Assembly: GCA_023415305.1 (NCBI GenBank)
Contig: JAEZKZ010000094.1
Coordinates: forward strand, 1-64,000
Length of the DNA stretch: 64,000 nucleotides
Source of the DNA: Bacillota bacterium
GTDB taxonomy: Bacteria; Bacillota; Clostridia; Acetivibrionales; DSM-1351
Direction: 5' to 3'
Below are positions 8,240 through 16,114 of the stretch, one piece after another. Under the pieces are notes generated by a model. That model made no database searches, was not told the origin of the DNA, and worked only from the letters and a program-made list of their open reading frames with translations. A program made the translations under genes and the position numbers. Position 1 is the stretch's first letter; each line of letters opens with the position of its first letter.

Positions 8240-9338
8240 TCTCCCCGCCTCCTTCTACATGTTTCCTCCCCACTTTTCTTCCGGCTCCGATTATAACTAT
8301 TATCAGGGGTAATACAAGGCCAAAAAGCCAGATTAGGTTAGCAGCTTTCGAGTTGATAAAATCAATATTCATCCCTTGCAGCTGATCGGAGACTGTCAGG
8401 CAGATTACAGCCATTGGAAGAATTAAAGGCTTTGATTTTTTCAGGTTCAGAGTCTTTTTAATTATGAAGATTAAAAATGTAAAAATAACTCCAAGGTAAA
8501 GCAGCGCAGATATTGAACTGATAAGTACAAATATCGACTCTATCCTTTGAAACATATTTCCCACTTCTATATGCTTTGCCATCTGGAATACAGGTGTTTT
8601 GCTATCAACTGCAATCTGATATGGATATAGCAGCAAAAAAGAAAGTGTTGACCATAGCAGCAACAAGCCGGAAATCATAATAGACATATATCCTACTCTT
8701 TTAAGGTATTTCTTTTTTATAAACGGCACCATAAAAAAAAGTATTATCAACGATGAAAAAGCTGAAAGCTTGTACAGACTTCCCCATGTAACAGCCATGT
8801 ATCCTTCGCCCAAAATCGGGAAAAGGTTATTAACATCAAGCTGCGGTATAACACCTATTGTAATGAGTAAAAAACCTACTATTACCACAGGCAGCAAAAA
8901 TGCATTAATTCTTACAACCGCTTCAATTCCGAAGAAAGCAGAAAATATTATTCCGATAATAAAAAGTATCTCCACAAAGCTCAAAGGAGATTTATCCAGG
9001 GAAACTATTTTCATCATTTTCGAAAAAGCACCAAGGGCTGTAGTTAATTGAGAGAAAAGATAAGCTGCGGCTAAAAAGCCCACAATTATTTTCATTACCC
9101 TTCCGCCCGCTTTTTCACTAATATCCAGTAAATCCATACTGCCCATATTTTTATATAAGGCTGCCACCACCGAAAAATAAATCAGTATTATAACAGTTGA
9201 CAGTACTGGAATCATCCACCCGGCACTGCCGCTATAAAGAGCCATATCGCGGGGGTATGACAGGAGCACCTGAACGAATATCAAATTAACCAGTACCGTT
9301 ATGCCTTCCCAGGAACCAAAGGTTATTCTAGTCTTCAT
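8232..9338 (-). CDS. gerB: GerB family germination permease subunit
   Basis: An integral membrane protein of about 368 residues of the APC-like spore germination (GerAB/GerKB) family. It has about ten predicted helices and the N-terminal GSWEGITVLVNLIFVQ segment. In Bacillus the B subunit forms the germinant-binding pocket. The start at 9338 is preferred because AGAGG lies nine bases upstream; the reading frame opens at 9359 without a ribosome binding site. The 5' end lies inside the last codons of gerA and the 3' end overlaps gerC. The germinant cannot be deduced. Confidence 0.9.
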   Translation of the reverse strand: MKTRITFGSWEGITVLVNLIFVQVLLSYPRDMALYSGSAGWMIPVLSTVIILIYFSVVAALYKNMGSMDLLDISEKAGGRVMKIIVGFLAAAYLFSQLTTALGAFSKMMKIVSLDKSPLSFVEILFIIGIIFSAFFGIEAVVRINAFLLPVVIVGFLLITIGVIPQLDVNNLFPILGEGYMAVTWGSLYKLSAFSSLIILFFMVPFIKKKYLKRVGYMSIMISGLLLLWSTLSFLLLYPYQIAVDSKTPVFQMAKHIEVGNMFQRIESIFVLISSISALLYLGVIFTFLIFIIKKTLNLKKSKPLILPMAVICLTVSDQLQGMNIDFINSKAANLIWLFGLVLPLIIVIIGAGRKVGRKHVEGGGENE

Positions 9339-11046
9339 TTTCATCATCCTCTGACGCATTATTTTTTACAGTCCAGCTTCTGCTGATTTTTGGCTGACTC
9401 TTTATATCCTTTGTATTTAAATAATCAGGCCTGCTCTCCTGCTTCCATATGGGTTTTCTGGACAACTTATCGGAGTATGTTCCTTTTGTTCTCGGTCCAA
9501 AGGGTACCAGGAATGGCACCCCGAAGGATTTCGAACTGGCAAGAATCAAGGCGTTTATTGTCAAGCCAAGAGCTACACCTAAAAAGCCTGCAGTAGCTCC
9601 AAGTATAATGTAAGCAAACCTTATCAGCCTTATTGAAAAGGACATTGAAAAGCTGGGAATGGCAAAAGAACCAAGTGCTGTTATGGCCACAATTATTATC
9701 ATAATTGGGCTGACCAGATTTGCGGATACTGCAGCCTGACCTAAAATCAAACCACCTACAATTCCTATTGTTGAACCGATGGCTCCAGGAATCCTTATAC
9801 CTGCTTCCCTGATCAATTCAAATGAGAACTCCATCAACAGTAACTCAACAACGGACGGGAATGGTACATTTTCCCTTGAAGCCTCGATTGCAAACAGTAG
9901 ATTTGTCGGTATCATTTCCTGATGAAAGTTTATTACTGCAATATATAATCCCGGTAGGAGCAGTGCAATAATTACACCGATAATTCTAATTATTCTTATG
10001 AAGTTTACGTAGGGATACCTGATGTTGTTATCTTCGGTAGTATGCAGGAATTCAGTAATTGTTGCCGGCATTACAAGTACAAACGGGCTGCCGTCCATCG
10101 TAACTGCTATATTCCCTTGAGCCAGCATCATGGCCACCCTGTCGGGTCTCTCAGTCGTAACTATCTGTGGGGCCGAAATAAAGGTACTATCCTCAATCAA
10201 CTGCTCAAGTTCCCCTGTATCAAATATATAGTCAACATCAATGTTTTTTACGCGCTTTAATACTTCCTCTACCAGAGATTCATTTGCAATATCCTTGATA
10301 TACATCACTGCGCAGGGAGTATTGCTCCGTTTGCCGATAGTGGTGCCTTCCACCATTAAATCCTTATCCTTTAATATTTTTCTGATAAGGGCAGTATTGG
10401 CTCGAATTTGTTCATTGAAGGCCTCCTGTGGGCCGCGTATAACATTTTCCGATCTGGGAGGGTCTACTCCCCTGTGTTCCCATGATTTAACATCGGCCGC
10501 GTAAGCATATTCCACACCTTCAATAAAAACAGCGCAGCCTCCGAAATTTATATTTCTGATTAATTCCTTGTAATTATCAACCTTCGTTATTTGGTTAAAC
10601 GGAAGCAGTCTGTTATATATAAATTCGCCTGTATCTTTGATTTCTTCTCTTATATCAAGATTCGACAGCAGCATTAGAGGCTGAAGAATACTGCGACTTA
10701 TGCTGGTTCTATCAGTCATGCCATCAATAAAAACAATAAATCCCTTCAACACCTTGTTCTTTACGGTTATATTAAATTCTCTGTTAACCATGTCACTGTT
10801 ATTGGGTATTTTATAAGTTTGCTTAATTACCCTCAGGTTTAAATCCAGATCACCGGTTATTTTCTTTTTTAAAATATCATCACCGACAGTACAGTCATTG
10901 AATTCACCTTCCAGCTTTTCCTTGCCGAAGGTATCAAGTGATGCTGCATTAAGTACAGTATCGCAGTTTTGTTTTTTATTTTCCTTTAATATAAACTCTT
11001 CCTTTTTATTATGTTCCTTGAATATAAGATAATCTAAGAAGCCCAA
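9328..11046 (-). CDS. gerA: GerA family germination protein
   Basis: The 572-aa A subunit of the receptor. It has a hydrophilic N-terminal half with VFIDGMTDRTSIS and GGCAVFIEGVEYAYAADVKSWEHRGVDPPRSE, characteristic of GerA, then a membrane half (from about 370) with EASRENVPFPSVVELLLMEFSFELIREAG and about five helices, and an acidic tail. Translation starts at TTG (11044-11046) behind GAGGGAG. It is first in the order gerA-gerB-gerC, and a sigma-G-like promoter lies 44-74 bp upstream. A and C subunits together with B form the nutrient receptor. Confidence 0.9.
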   Translation of the reverse strand: MGFLDYLIFKEHNKKEEFILKENKKQNCDTVLNAASLDTFGKEKLEGEFNDCTVGDDILKKKITGDLDLNLRVIKQTYKIPNNSDMVNREFNITVKNKVLKGFIVFIDGMTDRTSISRSILQPLMLLSNLDIREEIKDTGEFIYNRLLPFNQITKVDNYKELIRNINFGGCAVFIEGVEYAYAADVKSWEHRGVDPPRSENVIRGPQEAFNEQIRANTALIRKILKDKDLMVEGTTIGKRSNTPCAVMYIKDIANESLVEEVLKRVKNIDVDYIFDTGELEQLIEDSTFISAPQIVTTERPDRVAMMLAQGNIAVTMDGSPFVLVMPATITEFLHTTEDNNIRYPYVNFIRIIRIIGVIIALLLPGLYIAVINFHQEMIPTNLLFAIEASRENVPFPSVVELLLMEFSFELIREAGIRIPGAIGSTIGIVGGLILGQAAVSANLVSPIMIIIVAITALGSFAIPSFSMSFSIRLIRFAYIILGATAGFLGVALGLTINALILASSKSFGVPFLVPFGPRTKGTYSDKLSRKPIWKQESRPDYLNTKDIKSQPKISRSWTVKNNASEDDENED

Positions 11047-11089
11047 AGTTTACTCCCTCAATCTTGGTGAAAATTTGTGTGTTAAAAAA

Positions 11090-11120
11090 TATTATGGTAG
11101 TTAACTTATCTTTATATACA
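11090..11120 (-). promoter_or_regulatory. sigma-G-like promoter of the gerA operon
   Basis: On the minus strand TGTATA (11115-11120) is followed by exactly 18 bases and CATAATA (11090-11096). This is close to the forespore sigma-G pattern TGAATA-N18-CATACTA known from Bacillus. Transcription would start near 11083, giving a leader of about 37 nt. Forespore expression is what is expected for germinant receptors. Confidence 0.55.
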
Positions 11121-11180
11121 TTTGTACAATCTGACAAATTCTTGTAATGTTAATTTAATTTTTTATTTATATTTTCTACC

Positions 11181-11209
11181 TTGTGAAAAAATACTTAATA
11201 AACTATCAT
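11181..11209 (+). promoter_or_regulatory. candidate sigma-A promoter of the PBP-like gene
   Basis: TTGTGA (11181-11186), 17-bp spacer, TATCAT (11204-11209), about 78 bp before the start codon of the carboxypeptidase homologue. The match is moderate, and the AT-rich background makes chance matches likely. Confidence 0.35.
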
Positions 11210-11287
11210 AATAGTATAAGCCTTTTGAATTGATAGAAAACTTTATTTACAAAATAAAATAATAAACAAATGAGGATCAGAAGTTAA

Positions 11288-12529
11288 ATGAAGAAATTAC
11301 ATCGATTATTTGTTCTATTTATATTGGTATTTGCCATTTTATACATAAATATTGTTCCGGTTTCTGCATGGACACCTGAGGAGGAGCTGTCAGCCAGTTC
11401 GGCTATTCTTATTGACACACTCAGAGGTCAGACTCTCTATGAAAAAGAAGCGGACAAACTTTTATCTCCGTCAATAATGTGTAAATTAATGACAGCACTT
11501 ATTACCATAGATAAAACCCAATTAAACTCAAAGGTTACCATTAGTAAGAATGCCGCAGGAATAAACGGAGCTTCGCTGAATCTGACAGTAGGAAACCTAT
11601 ATACCGTTAAGGACCTGCTTTATGGCGTTATGCTGTCTCCGGGTAACGATGCAGCAGTTGCTTTGGCTGAATATGTAGGCAATGGAGATGTTAACAAGTT
11701 TGTAGGCCTGATGAATGAGACAGCAAAAAAAAATATGCTGAATCATACATATTTCGTTAATCCCACAGGTTTATATGACGAAGCCCAGTTTACGTCAGTT
11801 AGAGATATTGCCAAACTTATTAAAATAGCAATTTCCAACCCGATTTTCAACTCTATATTCGGATCAAAAGGAGTAGCCTGGGGCGACGGAAAAAATTCAT
11901 CAATTCTTACTAATCAGAATAAACTTTTTTGGAGTTATAACGGTGTTGATGGCGGAAAGATAGGCACCAACCCCAAGCAGGGTGTTATTTCGGTTACTAC
12001 GGCAACCAGAGATGGGCGCAGGCTTCTCGCAGTGGTATTTGATAAGGATGAAGAAAGTGCCCTTACACAAACTACACAATTGTTCGACTATGGGTTTCAG
12101 CGTTTTTACAACGGGATTCTGGTTTCAAAGGACATACCCCTTCGAACAATAAATGTTCAGGATATCGAGGTAAATTTAATAAGCAAAATAGATATATATT
12201 ACACATATCCCGTTGGACAAAGCTTTATCAAGAATATCTCCTTTACTAAAAATGAGAAGCTGACTCTGCCAATTAAAACGGATACTGTTGCCGGAGTAAT
12301 TAAATACACCCTCGAAGATGGAACACAAATTGATGTGGATCTGTATTCCGACAGAGAAGTTGTCGCACCTGAGGATTATAAAGCCAGGATTAATAAAATA
12401 CTTGAAGAAAACCGGGATTTGGTAATCATAGTTATAATACTTCTGGCAATAGAGCTTATACTTGCTTTTTATTACATGATAAAGTTTATAATAAAAATTG
12501 CAAAAAAAATGGGACACCCTTCAAAATAA
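11288..12529 (+). CDS. D-alanyl-D-alanine carboxypeptidase homologue with altered active site
   Basis: A 413-aa protein with the architecture of DacF/PBP5 (peptidase S11): signal peptide (1-27), transpeptidase-like domain, PBP5_C-like beta domain (about 275-360) and a C-terminal membrane helix (about 377-403). All three penicillin-binding signatures deviate. The SxxK position reads IMCK (63-66; Ser62 is shifted by one), the SxN position reads PGN (118-120), and KTG reads KIG (224-226). The rest of the fold is well kept (LLYGVMLSPGNDAAVALAEYV, VNPTGLYD). It therefore probably lacks D,D-carboxypeptidase activity and may be structural or regulatory. It lies divergent from gerA. Confidence 0.8.
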   Translation: MKKLHRLFVLFILVFAILYINIVPVSAWTPEEELSASSAILIDTLRGQTLYEKEADKLLSPSIMCKLMTALITIDKTQLNSKVTISKNAAGINGASLNLTVGNLYTVKDLLYGVMLSPGNDAAVALAEYVGNGDVNKFVGLMNETAKKNMLNHTYFVNPTGLYDEAQFTSVRDIAKLIKIAISNPIFNSIFGSKGVAWGDGKNSSILTNQNKLFWSYNGVDGGKIGTNPKQGVISVTTATRDGRRLLAVVFDKDEESALTQTTQLFDYGFQRFYNGILVSKDIPLRTINVQDIEVNLISKIDIYYTYPVGQSFIKNISFTKNEKLTLPIKTDTVAGVIKYTLEDGTQIDVDLYSDREVVAPEDYKARINKILEENRDLVIIVIILLAIELILAFYYMIKFIIKIAKKMGHPSK

Positions 12530-12547
12530 GGTGTCCCATTTTTTTAT
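12510..12547. terminator. bidirectional terminator
   Basis: Stem ATGGGACACCCTT/AAGGTGTCCCAT around the stop codon of the PBP-like gene, with seven Ts on the plus side and eight on the minus side. It serves the two convergent genes; the left arm overlaps the last codons of the plus-strand gene. Confidence 0.85.
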
Positions 12548-12563
12548 TACAGCACAAGGAGGA

Positions 12564-13415
12564 TCAGACTGACTTTTGCTTGAGTTCCGGATTCCGTCTT
12601 TTATGCCTGTCACTATTCTCAATATAGGTCTTGAGTACCCTCTCCAGGTCAAGTACATCTTTCATTTCGAAGTAACCTGACTTTTTATGAATAAATTTGG
12701 CAGCTTTCACTGCGCCTTGGGCAAAGGCTTTTCTGGAAAAGGATTCGTGGCTGATCTCAATCTTATCTTCCTCTCCTACTATCATCACCTCGTGTTTACC
12801 AATTACGCCTCCCGCCCTTACAGAATGTATAGGAATATCTGCGGCCGAAATACCAACCCCGGTGTTTTTAAGTCCCCCTTGAATTTCAAGAGCAATCTTT
12901 TTTGCAGTGCCTGAAGGTGAATCCAGCTTGTTTTTGTGATGTACCTCTGTTATCTGGAAATCATAACTGTTTAAAAGGCTTGCGGTCAGGTTAGTGAGAA
13001 GCATGAGAACATTTACCCCAAGAGTTATGTTCGGAGCGTAAACTACTCCATTCTTATACTTCCTGGACAATACATAAATTCTTTTGAGATCATACTGTGA
13101 AAATCCAGTTGTTCCAATAACTATATTCACTCTGTATTTAGCGAAAATTGCAGCGTTCCTTAAAGCCGACTTAGGGTTGGAAAAATCAATAACTACATCT
13201 GGTTTGTTTCTAAAAACAATTTCCTCCAAATTATCTGAACTTTTAATAATAATTCCAGTATTTTCTATACCCAAAACCTTTCCTAAGTCCATGTTTTTTA
13301 ACTTGCTTGAAGGACTGCATATCACCGACACTAACTGAATGTCGTTCTGATTTAGTATTTCTTTGGCTATCTCTTTTCCCGTGCGGCCCAGCCCTGAGAT
13401 GCAAACTTTAATCAT
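12564..13415 (-). CDS. dapB: 4-hydroxy-tetrahydrodipicolinate reductase
   Basis: A 283-aa DapB, which reduces HTPA to tetrahydrodipicolinate in the lysine/diaminopimelate pathway using NAD(P)H. Seen: GTTG (101-104), APNITLGVNVL (127-137) and the signature EVHHKNKLDSPSGTA with catalytic His159 and Lys163. The N-terminal dinucleotide motif is GLGRTG (8-13), not the usual GAxGRMG, a small divergence. A basic tail follows residue 265. It is transcribed alone behind a c-di-AMP riboswitch and intrinsic terminator. Whether it is the only dapB of the genome is not known. Its substrate is also the branch point to dipicolinic acid of spores. Confidence 0.88.
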   Translation of the reverse strand: MIKVCISGLGRTGKEIAKEILNQNDIQLVSVICSPSSKLKNMDLGKVLGIENTGIIIKSSDNLEEIVFRNKPDVVIDFSNPKSALRNAAIFAKYRVNIVIGTTGFSQYDLKRIYVLSRKYKNGVVYAPNITLGVNVLMLLTNLTASLLNSYDFQITEVHHKNKLDSPSGTAKKIALEIQGGLKNTGVGISAADIPIHSVRAGGVIGKHEVMIVGEEDKIEISHESFSRKAFAQGAVKAAKFIHKKSGYFEMKDVLDLERVLKTYIENSDRHKRRNPELKQKSV

Positions 13416-13501
13416 AAAAAGACCCCTCCCTTTAAATATAGTGGTTGTTTGTAATGATTAAATTTAACTGAAGAAAATGAATAGGATTAGTTCAGTAGCA
13501 A

Positions 13502-13538
13502 ACTAAATAAAAATGCTACAGTAATAAACTGCAGCATT
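13502..13538 (-). terminator. riboswitch-associated intrinsic terminator
   Basis: Minus-strand stem AATGCTGCAG/CTGTAGCATT followed by TTTTATTTAG, located 40 bases after the aptamer and about 87 bp before the dapB start. It is the expected expression platform of the switch. Confidence 0.85.
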
Positions 13539-13577
13539 GGATAAAAGCAATGATTATTTGATTCACTTTCTCCCCAA

Positions 13578-13692
13578 CGCTTACGAAGTTAGCTGACGGA
13601 TTCGGATTGGTCGAGACTAACCCTACCTGAAAATTCAGGATTCACCCCAATAAATGGTTCCCCCGCTCACAGCACCTTGCTGTAACTCAGCG
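13578..13692 (-). promoter_or_regulatory. c-di-AMP riboswitch (ydaO/yuaA class)
   Basis: The minus strand carries the conserved core of the ydaO aptamer in order: GGGGGAACC, then TTGGGGTGAATCC, then AGGTAGGG, then CCGAATCCGTCAGCTAAC, then TCGTAAGCG. The last pairs with the first bases (CGCTGAG). Known members bind cyclic di-AMP and usually turn expression off. A terminator follows at 13502-13538, and the only gene downstream is dapB. Aptamer, terminator and promoter are all present, so this is a complete regulatory unit. Confidence 0.93.
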
Positions 13693-13723
13693 ATTAAAAG
13701 TATTAAGTTAAATTTATACCCGT

Positions 13724-13752
13724 ATTATAAACTATTTTTACTGTTAGGTCAA
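13724..13752 (-). promoter_or_regulatory. sigma-A promoter of the riboswitch-dapB unit
   Basis: TTGACC (13747-13752), 17-bp spacer, TATAAT (13724-13729). Transcription would begin near 13717, about 25 nt before the aptamer. It shows that dapB is transcribed independently of the 3D-domain gene upstream. Confidence 0.75.
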
Positions 13753-13812
13753 TATTTCCTCAAATTTGTTCAAATTCATTTATATTTAATTATATGCTTA
13801 AACTATATCAGT

Positions 13813-14604
13813 TTATGACAAAATAGATTGATCTATCTTTCCGTTTCCTAGCTTGACTAAGTAAACATCATAATATTCTTCACCCAGTGCAAATGCAAAT
13901 TTTTTATCGAGTACAGCAAAATCGAATCTGTTTTTCCCTTTTATAGCGCTTCCTGTATCCATTGCAACTGTGTAACCCAGGCCTTTTATATAAAACACCG
14001 TGCCATAGGGCCAATGTCTTTTATCAACTGCTATGGATACTCCGGGCACAATGGGAAGCCCTGAGCTTGTTATTCCTTTATCGTTTCCACACTCTTCGCT
14101 GGATGGAGTATAGGCTGTTCCAAGAAACTTACCTAAATATTTTCCTTTTATATAGGAAGTCTCAAGAGTATTACCTCTATAAATTTTGTAAGACTGAGGA
14201 GTAACACCAGCAGAAGCTGCCTTTTTCAGAGACTTCTGCAATTCCAGATTATCTCCCGACAATTCCTTTTTTGATGCCTCCAACTGCTGGTTCTTTTCCT
14301 TCAGGGTCTGCAGTTCTTTTTTTATTTTCTCATTTTGTTTCTTTAACTCGGTATTCTCTTTGTTGAGCTTCTGGCTCTGGTCTTTATAGGAATTGCTGTT
14401 TGCGGCTAATGAGTGGTTGGATTTCAATATCATCATAGCAGCTGCGCACTCACTGTCATATTTCTCCTTATATAGATTTACTACATCATTGACCTTAAAG
14501 CAGAAAAATGACAAAATTGCTATGGTAACTGCTAACAGGATAACGAGAATTTTTAACACAAAAGTATTATAATTCTTTATTTTTAAAGCATCTGTTTTAT
14601 CCAT
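13813..14604 (-). CDS. membrane-anchored coiled-coil protein with 3D domain
   Basis: A 263-aa protein with an N-terminal membrane anchor (about 15-36), a Lys/Glu/Gln-rich coiled coil (about 75-130) and a C-terminal 3D (double-psi beta barrel) domain. The three conserved aspartates are D194 (AVDKRHWPYG), D216 (AMDTG) and D228 (RFDFAV). 3D domains occur in MltA-type lytic transglycosylases and RpfB/YocH-like wall hydrolases, so a peptidoglycan-cleaving role outside the membrane is likely. There is no LysM or G5 domain. The ribosome binding site AGGAG is rather far from the ATG (13 bases). Confidence 0.75.
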   Translation of the reverse strand: MDKTDALKIKNYNTFVLKILVILLAVTIAILSFFCFKVNDVVNLYKEKYDSECAAAMMILKSNHSLAANSNSYKDQSQKLNKENTELKKQNEKIKKELQTLKEKNQQLEASKKELSGDNLELQKSLKKAASAGVTPQSYKIYRGNTLETSYIKGKYLGKFLGTAYTPSSEECGNDKGITSSGLPIVPGVSIAVDKRHWPYGTVFYIKGLGYTVAMDTGSAIKGKNRFDFAVLDKKFAFALGEEYYDVYLVKLGNGKIDQSILS

Positions 14605-14682
14605 TATTTCAAAAGCACTCCTGATTATTCAATTAATTTTTAGTATGCCATTATGTAGTATTTTCCAGAAATGTTGCGTTTT

Positions 14683-14747
14683 ATACCTAGGTATGAAAAA
14701 TACCTTGGTATTGGAAAATACCTTGGTATTGGAAAATACCTTGGTAT
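14683..14747. repeat. array of four near-palindromic sites
   Basis: Four 12-bp near-palindromes: ATACCTAGGTAT (14683-14694) and three copies of ATACCTTGGTAT (14700-14711, 14718-14729, 14736-14747). They are spaced 17, 18 and 18 bp centre to centre; the last three form an 18-bp tandem repeat. The array lies in the 220-bp gap between the divergent 3D-domain and amidase genes, about 80 bp before the amidase start. It looks like a multi-site operator; the binding protein is unknown. Confidence 0.6.
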
Positions 14748-14825
14748 AACAAACATTACTTTGGATATAATGTTTTTACTGCTATCTGTTGATGAAATGC
14801 CACAAATCCGACTAATGGAGGCTCT

Positions 14826-16052
14826 ATGCATAAAAATAGATTTACGCGGCTTATTTTACCGTTCATTTTGATATCAACACTATTAAATATTACTGTTATT
14901 GATATATATGCAATACCTGCTCCGCCCAATGAACCAAGGTCATTTGTAAAACATTATCTATTAGAGAAGGTAAATGCGCTTTCAACAGGACAGGTAGATG
15001 CTTTGGACAGTTATTTTTCAAACCGTGAGCCTGATGCCCGAAAATACCAGCTATTTGTAAAAAAGCAATTATTGCAGGATTACCTACTAGCCTTTACAAA
15101 TAGTAACTACGCTATAAAGAAAGTCTTCCCGAAAACAAAGCTGTCAAACGTCCATACAAAAGGTGATTTTTGTTCATTAACAGCAACATTGACAGCCTAT
15201 ATTCACTGGAATGGGGTGAATGCCTACAGTGATCCAATAATAGGGGTAATAACCGAAAAACATCATATTACCCTGAAAAAAGAAAATGAATTCTGGAAAG
15301 TTATTAGCGATAAATTCCAAACTGACCGCGGTCTCTCCGAACTATGCCGGAATGTCTCTCTTGATGATCTGGACAAATCTGTGGAAGAGTTAAAAGCAGC
15401 CTTCCAGTCCTCTATGAAAAGGTCTGAAAACAGTCCTCCCACAGAGCTGAAGCTGATGCCACGCTCTTTTAACCAAAATCGAATAGAACGTTCAGCTTAT
15501 AACAGCAATAGTGCAGTCAACTGGGCAAAAAAATATTGGCAAAAGTACTCTGATGAATTTGTAAATCTAGGGGATCAGGAATGGGAGGGTGGCGATTGTA
15601 CAAACTTTGTTTCACAATGTCTCAGAGCAGGCGGCGCAGAAAATGATACAAAAGGGAGCTTCAAATGGTACTATATTAAAAAAGGCAGTTCAGGCGGAAA
15701 AAATATGGATTTCTCATGGACCTGGAGCACGGCAAGGGGCCTGAACTCAATTTTACTTGGAAACTACAGAAAAAATGAATTCGGCCCCAAAGGAACTGAA
15801 AAGACAATCTTGGGAGACTCCAATTACACAGGAGAACTTGGAGAGTACATTAACACAGGTGACATGATTCAATATGAATTCTCCTCCAGTGCGGGTATCA
15901 AGCATTCGGCAATCATTGTGGGAATGGTTTATAATACCGCAGCTAAAAGATATGAGCCTGTAATATCTACCCATTCCTTTGACTCCTGGAACCTTCCCTG
16001 GACAAAAGATGCATATAAAACGCACTTTGTTCACATTACAGGCATCAACTGA
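14826..16052 (+). CDS. secreted protein with putative amidase domain (Amidase_6)
   Basis: A 408-aa exported protein with a signal peptide (about 1-30, cleavage near YAIPAP). The N-terminal half (about 40-190) is an NTF2-like or unassigned region. The C-terminal domain, from about 229, carries the putative catalytic Cys258 in GGDCTNFVSQ and His360 in IKHSAIIVG, a papain-like pair typical of Amidase_6. Such proteins are thought to act on cell-wall peptides. The start is preceded by GGAGG four bases away. The array of palindromes upstream suggests regulation. Confidence 0.75.
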   Translation: MHKNRFTRLILPFILISTLLNITVIDIYAIPAPPNEPRSFVKHYLLEKVNALSTGQVDALDSYFSNREPDARKYQLFVKKQLLQDYLLAFTNSNYAIKKVFPKTKLSNVHTKGDFCSLTATLTAYIHWNGVNAYSDPIIGVITEKHHITLKKENEFWKVISDKFQTDRGLSELCRNVSLDDLDKSVEELKAAFQSSMKRSENSPPTELKLMPRSFNQNRIERSAYNSNSAVNWAKKYWQKYSDEFVNLGDQEWEGGDCTNFVSQCLRAGGAENDTKGSFKWYYIKKGSSGGKNMDFSWTWSTARGLNSILLGNYRKNEFGPKGTEKTILGDSNYTGELGEYINTGDMIQYEFSSSAGIKHSAIIVGMVYNTAAKRYEPVISTHSFDSWNLPWTKDAYKTHFVHITGIN

Positions 16053-16114
16053 TAACACAACACAGTTTTAAGTGTGTTTAAAATAAGTATTTCTAAATAA
16101 ATCATGCCTTGAGC

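Noticed and set aside
11288..12529. Carboxypeptidase homologue considered a pseudogene
   Set aside because: The frame is intact over 413 codons with signal peptide and anchor kept, and a good terminator follows. Selected loss of catalysis is more likely than decay.
13578..13692. Riboswitch before dapB first thought to be a lysine (L-box) riboswitch
   Set aside because: The conserved words match the ydaO/c-di-AMP aptamer in order, and L-box landmarks are not present.
14671..14747. Tandem repeats considered as a small CRISPR array
   Set aside because: The repeat-to-repeat gap is only 5-6 bp, so there are no spacers, and no cas genes are present. It fits an operator array instead.
14640..14831. 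63-aa minus ORF with an IPRYFP repeat
   Set aside because: It is a translation of the palindromic array; no start signal, and it overlaps the start of the amidase gene on the other strand.
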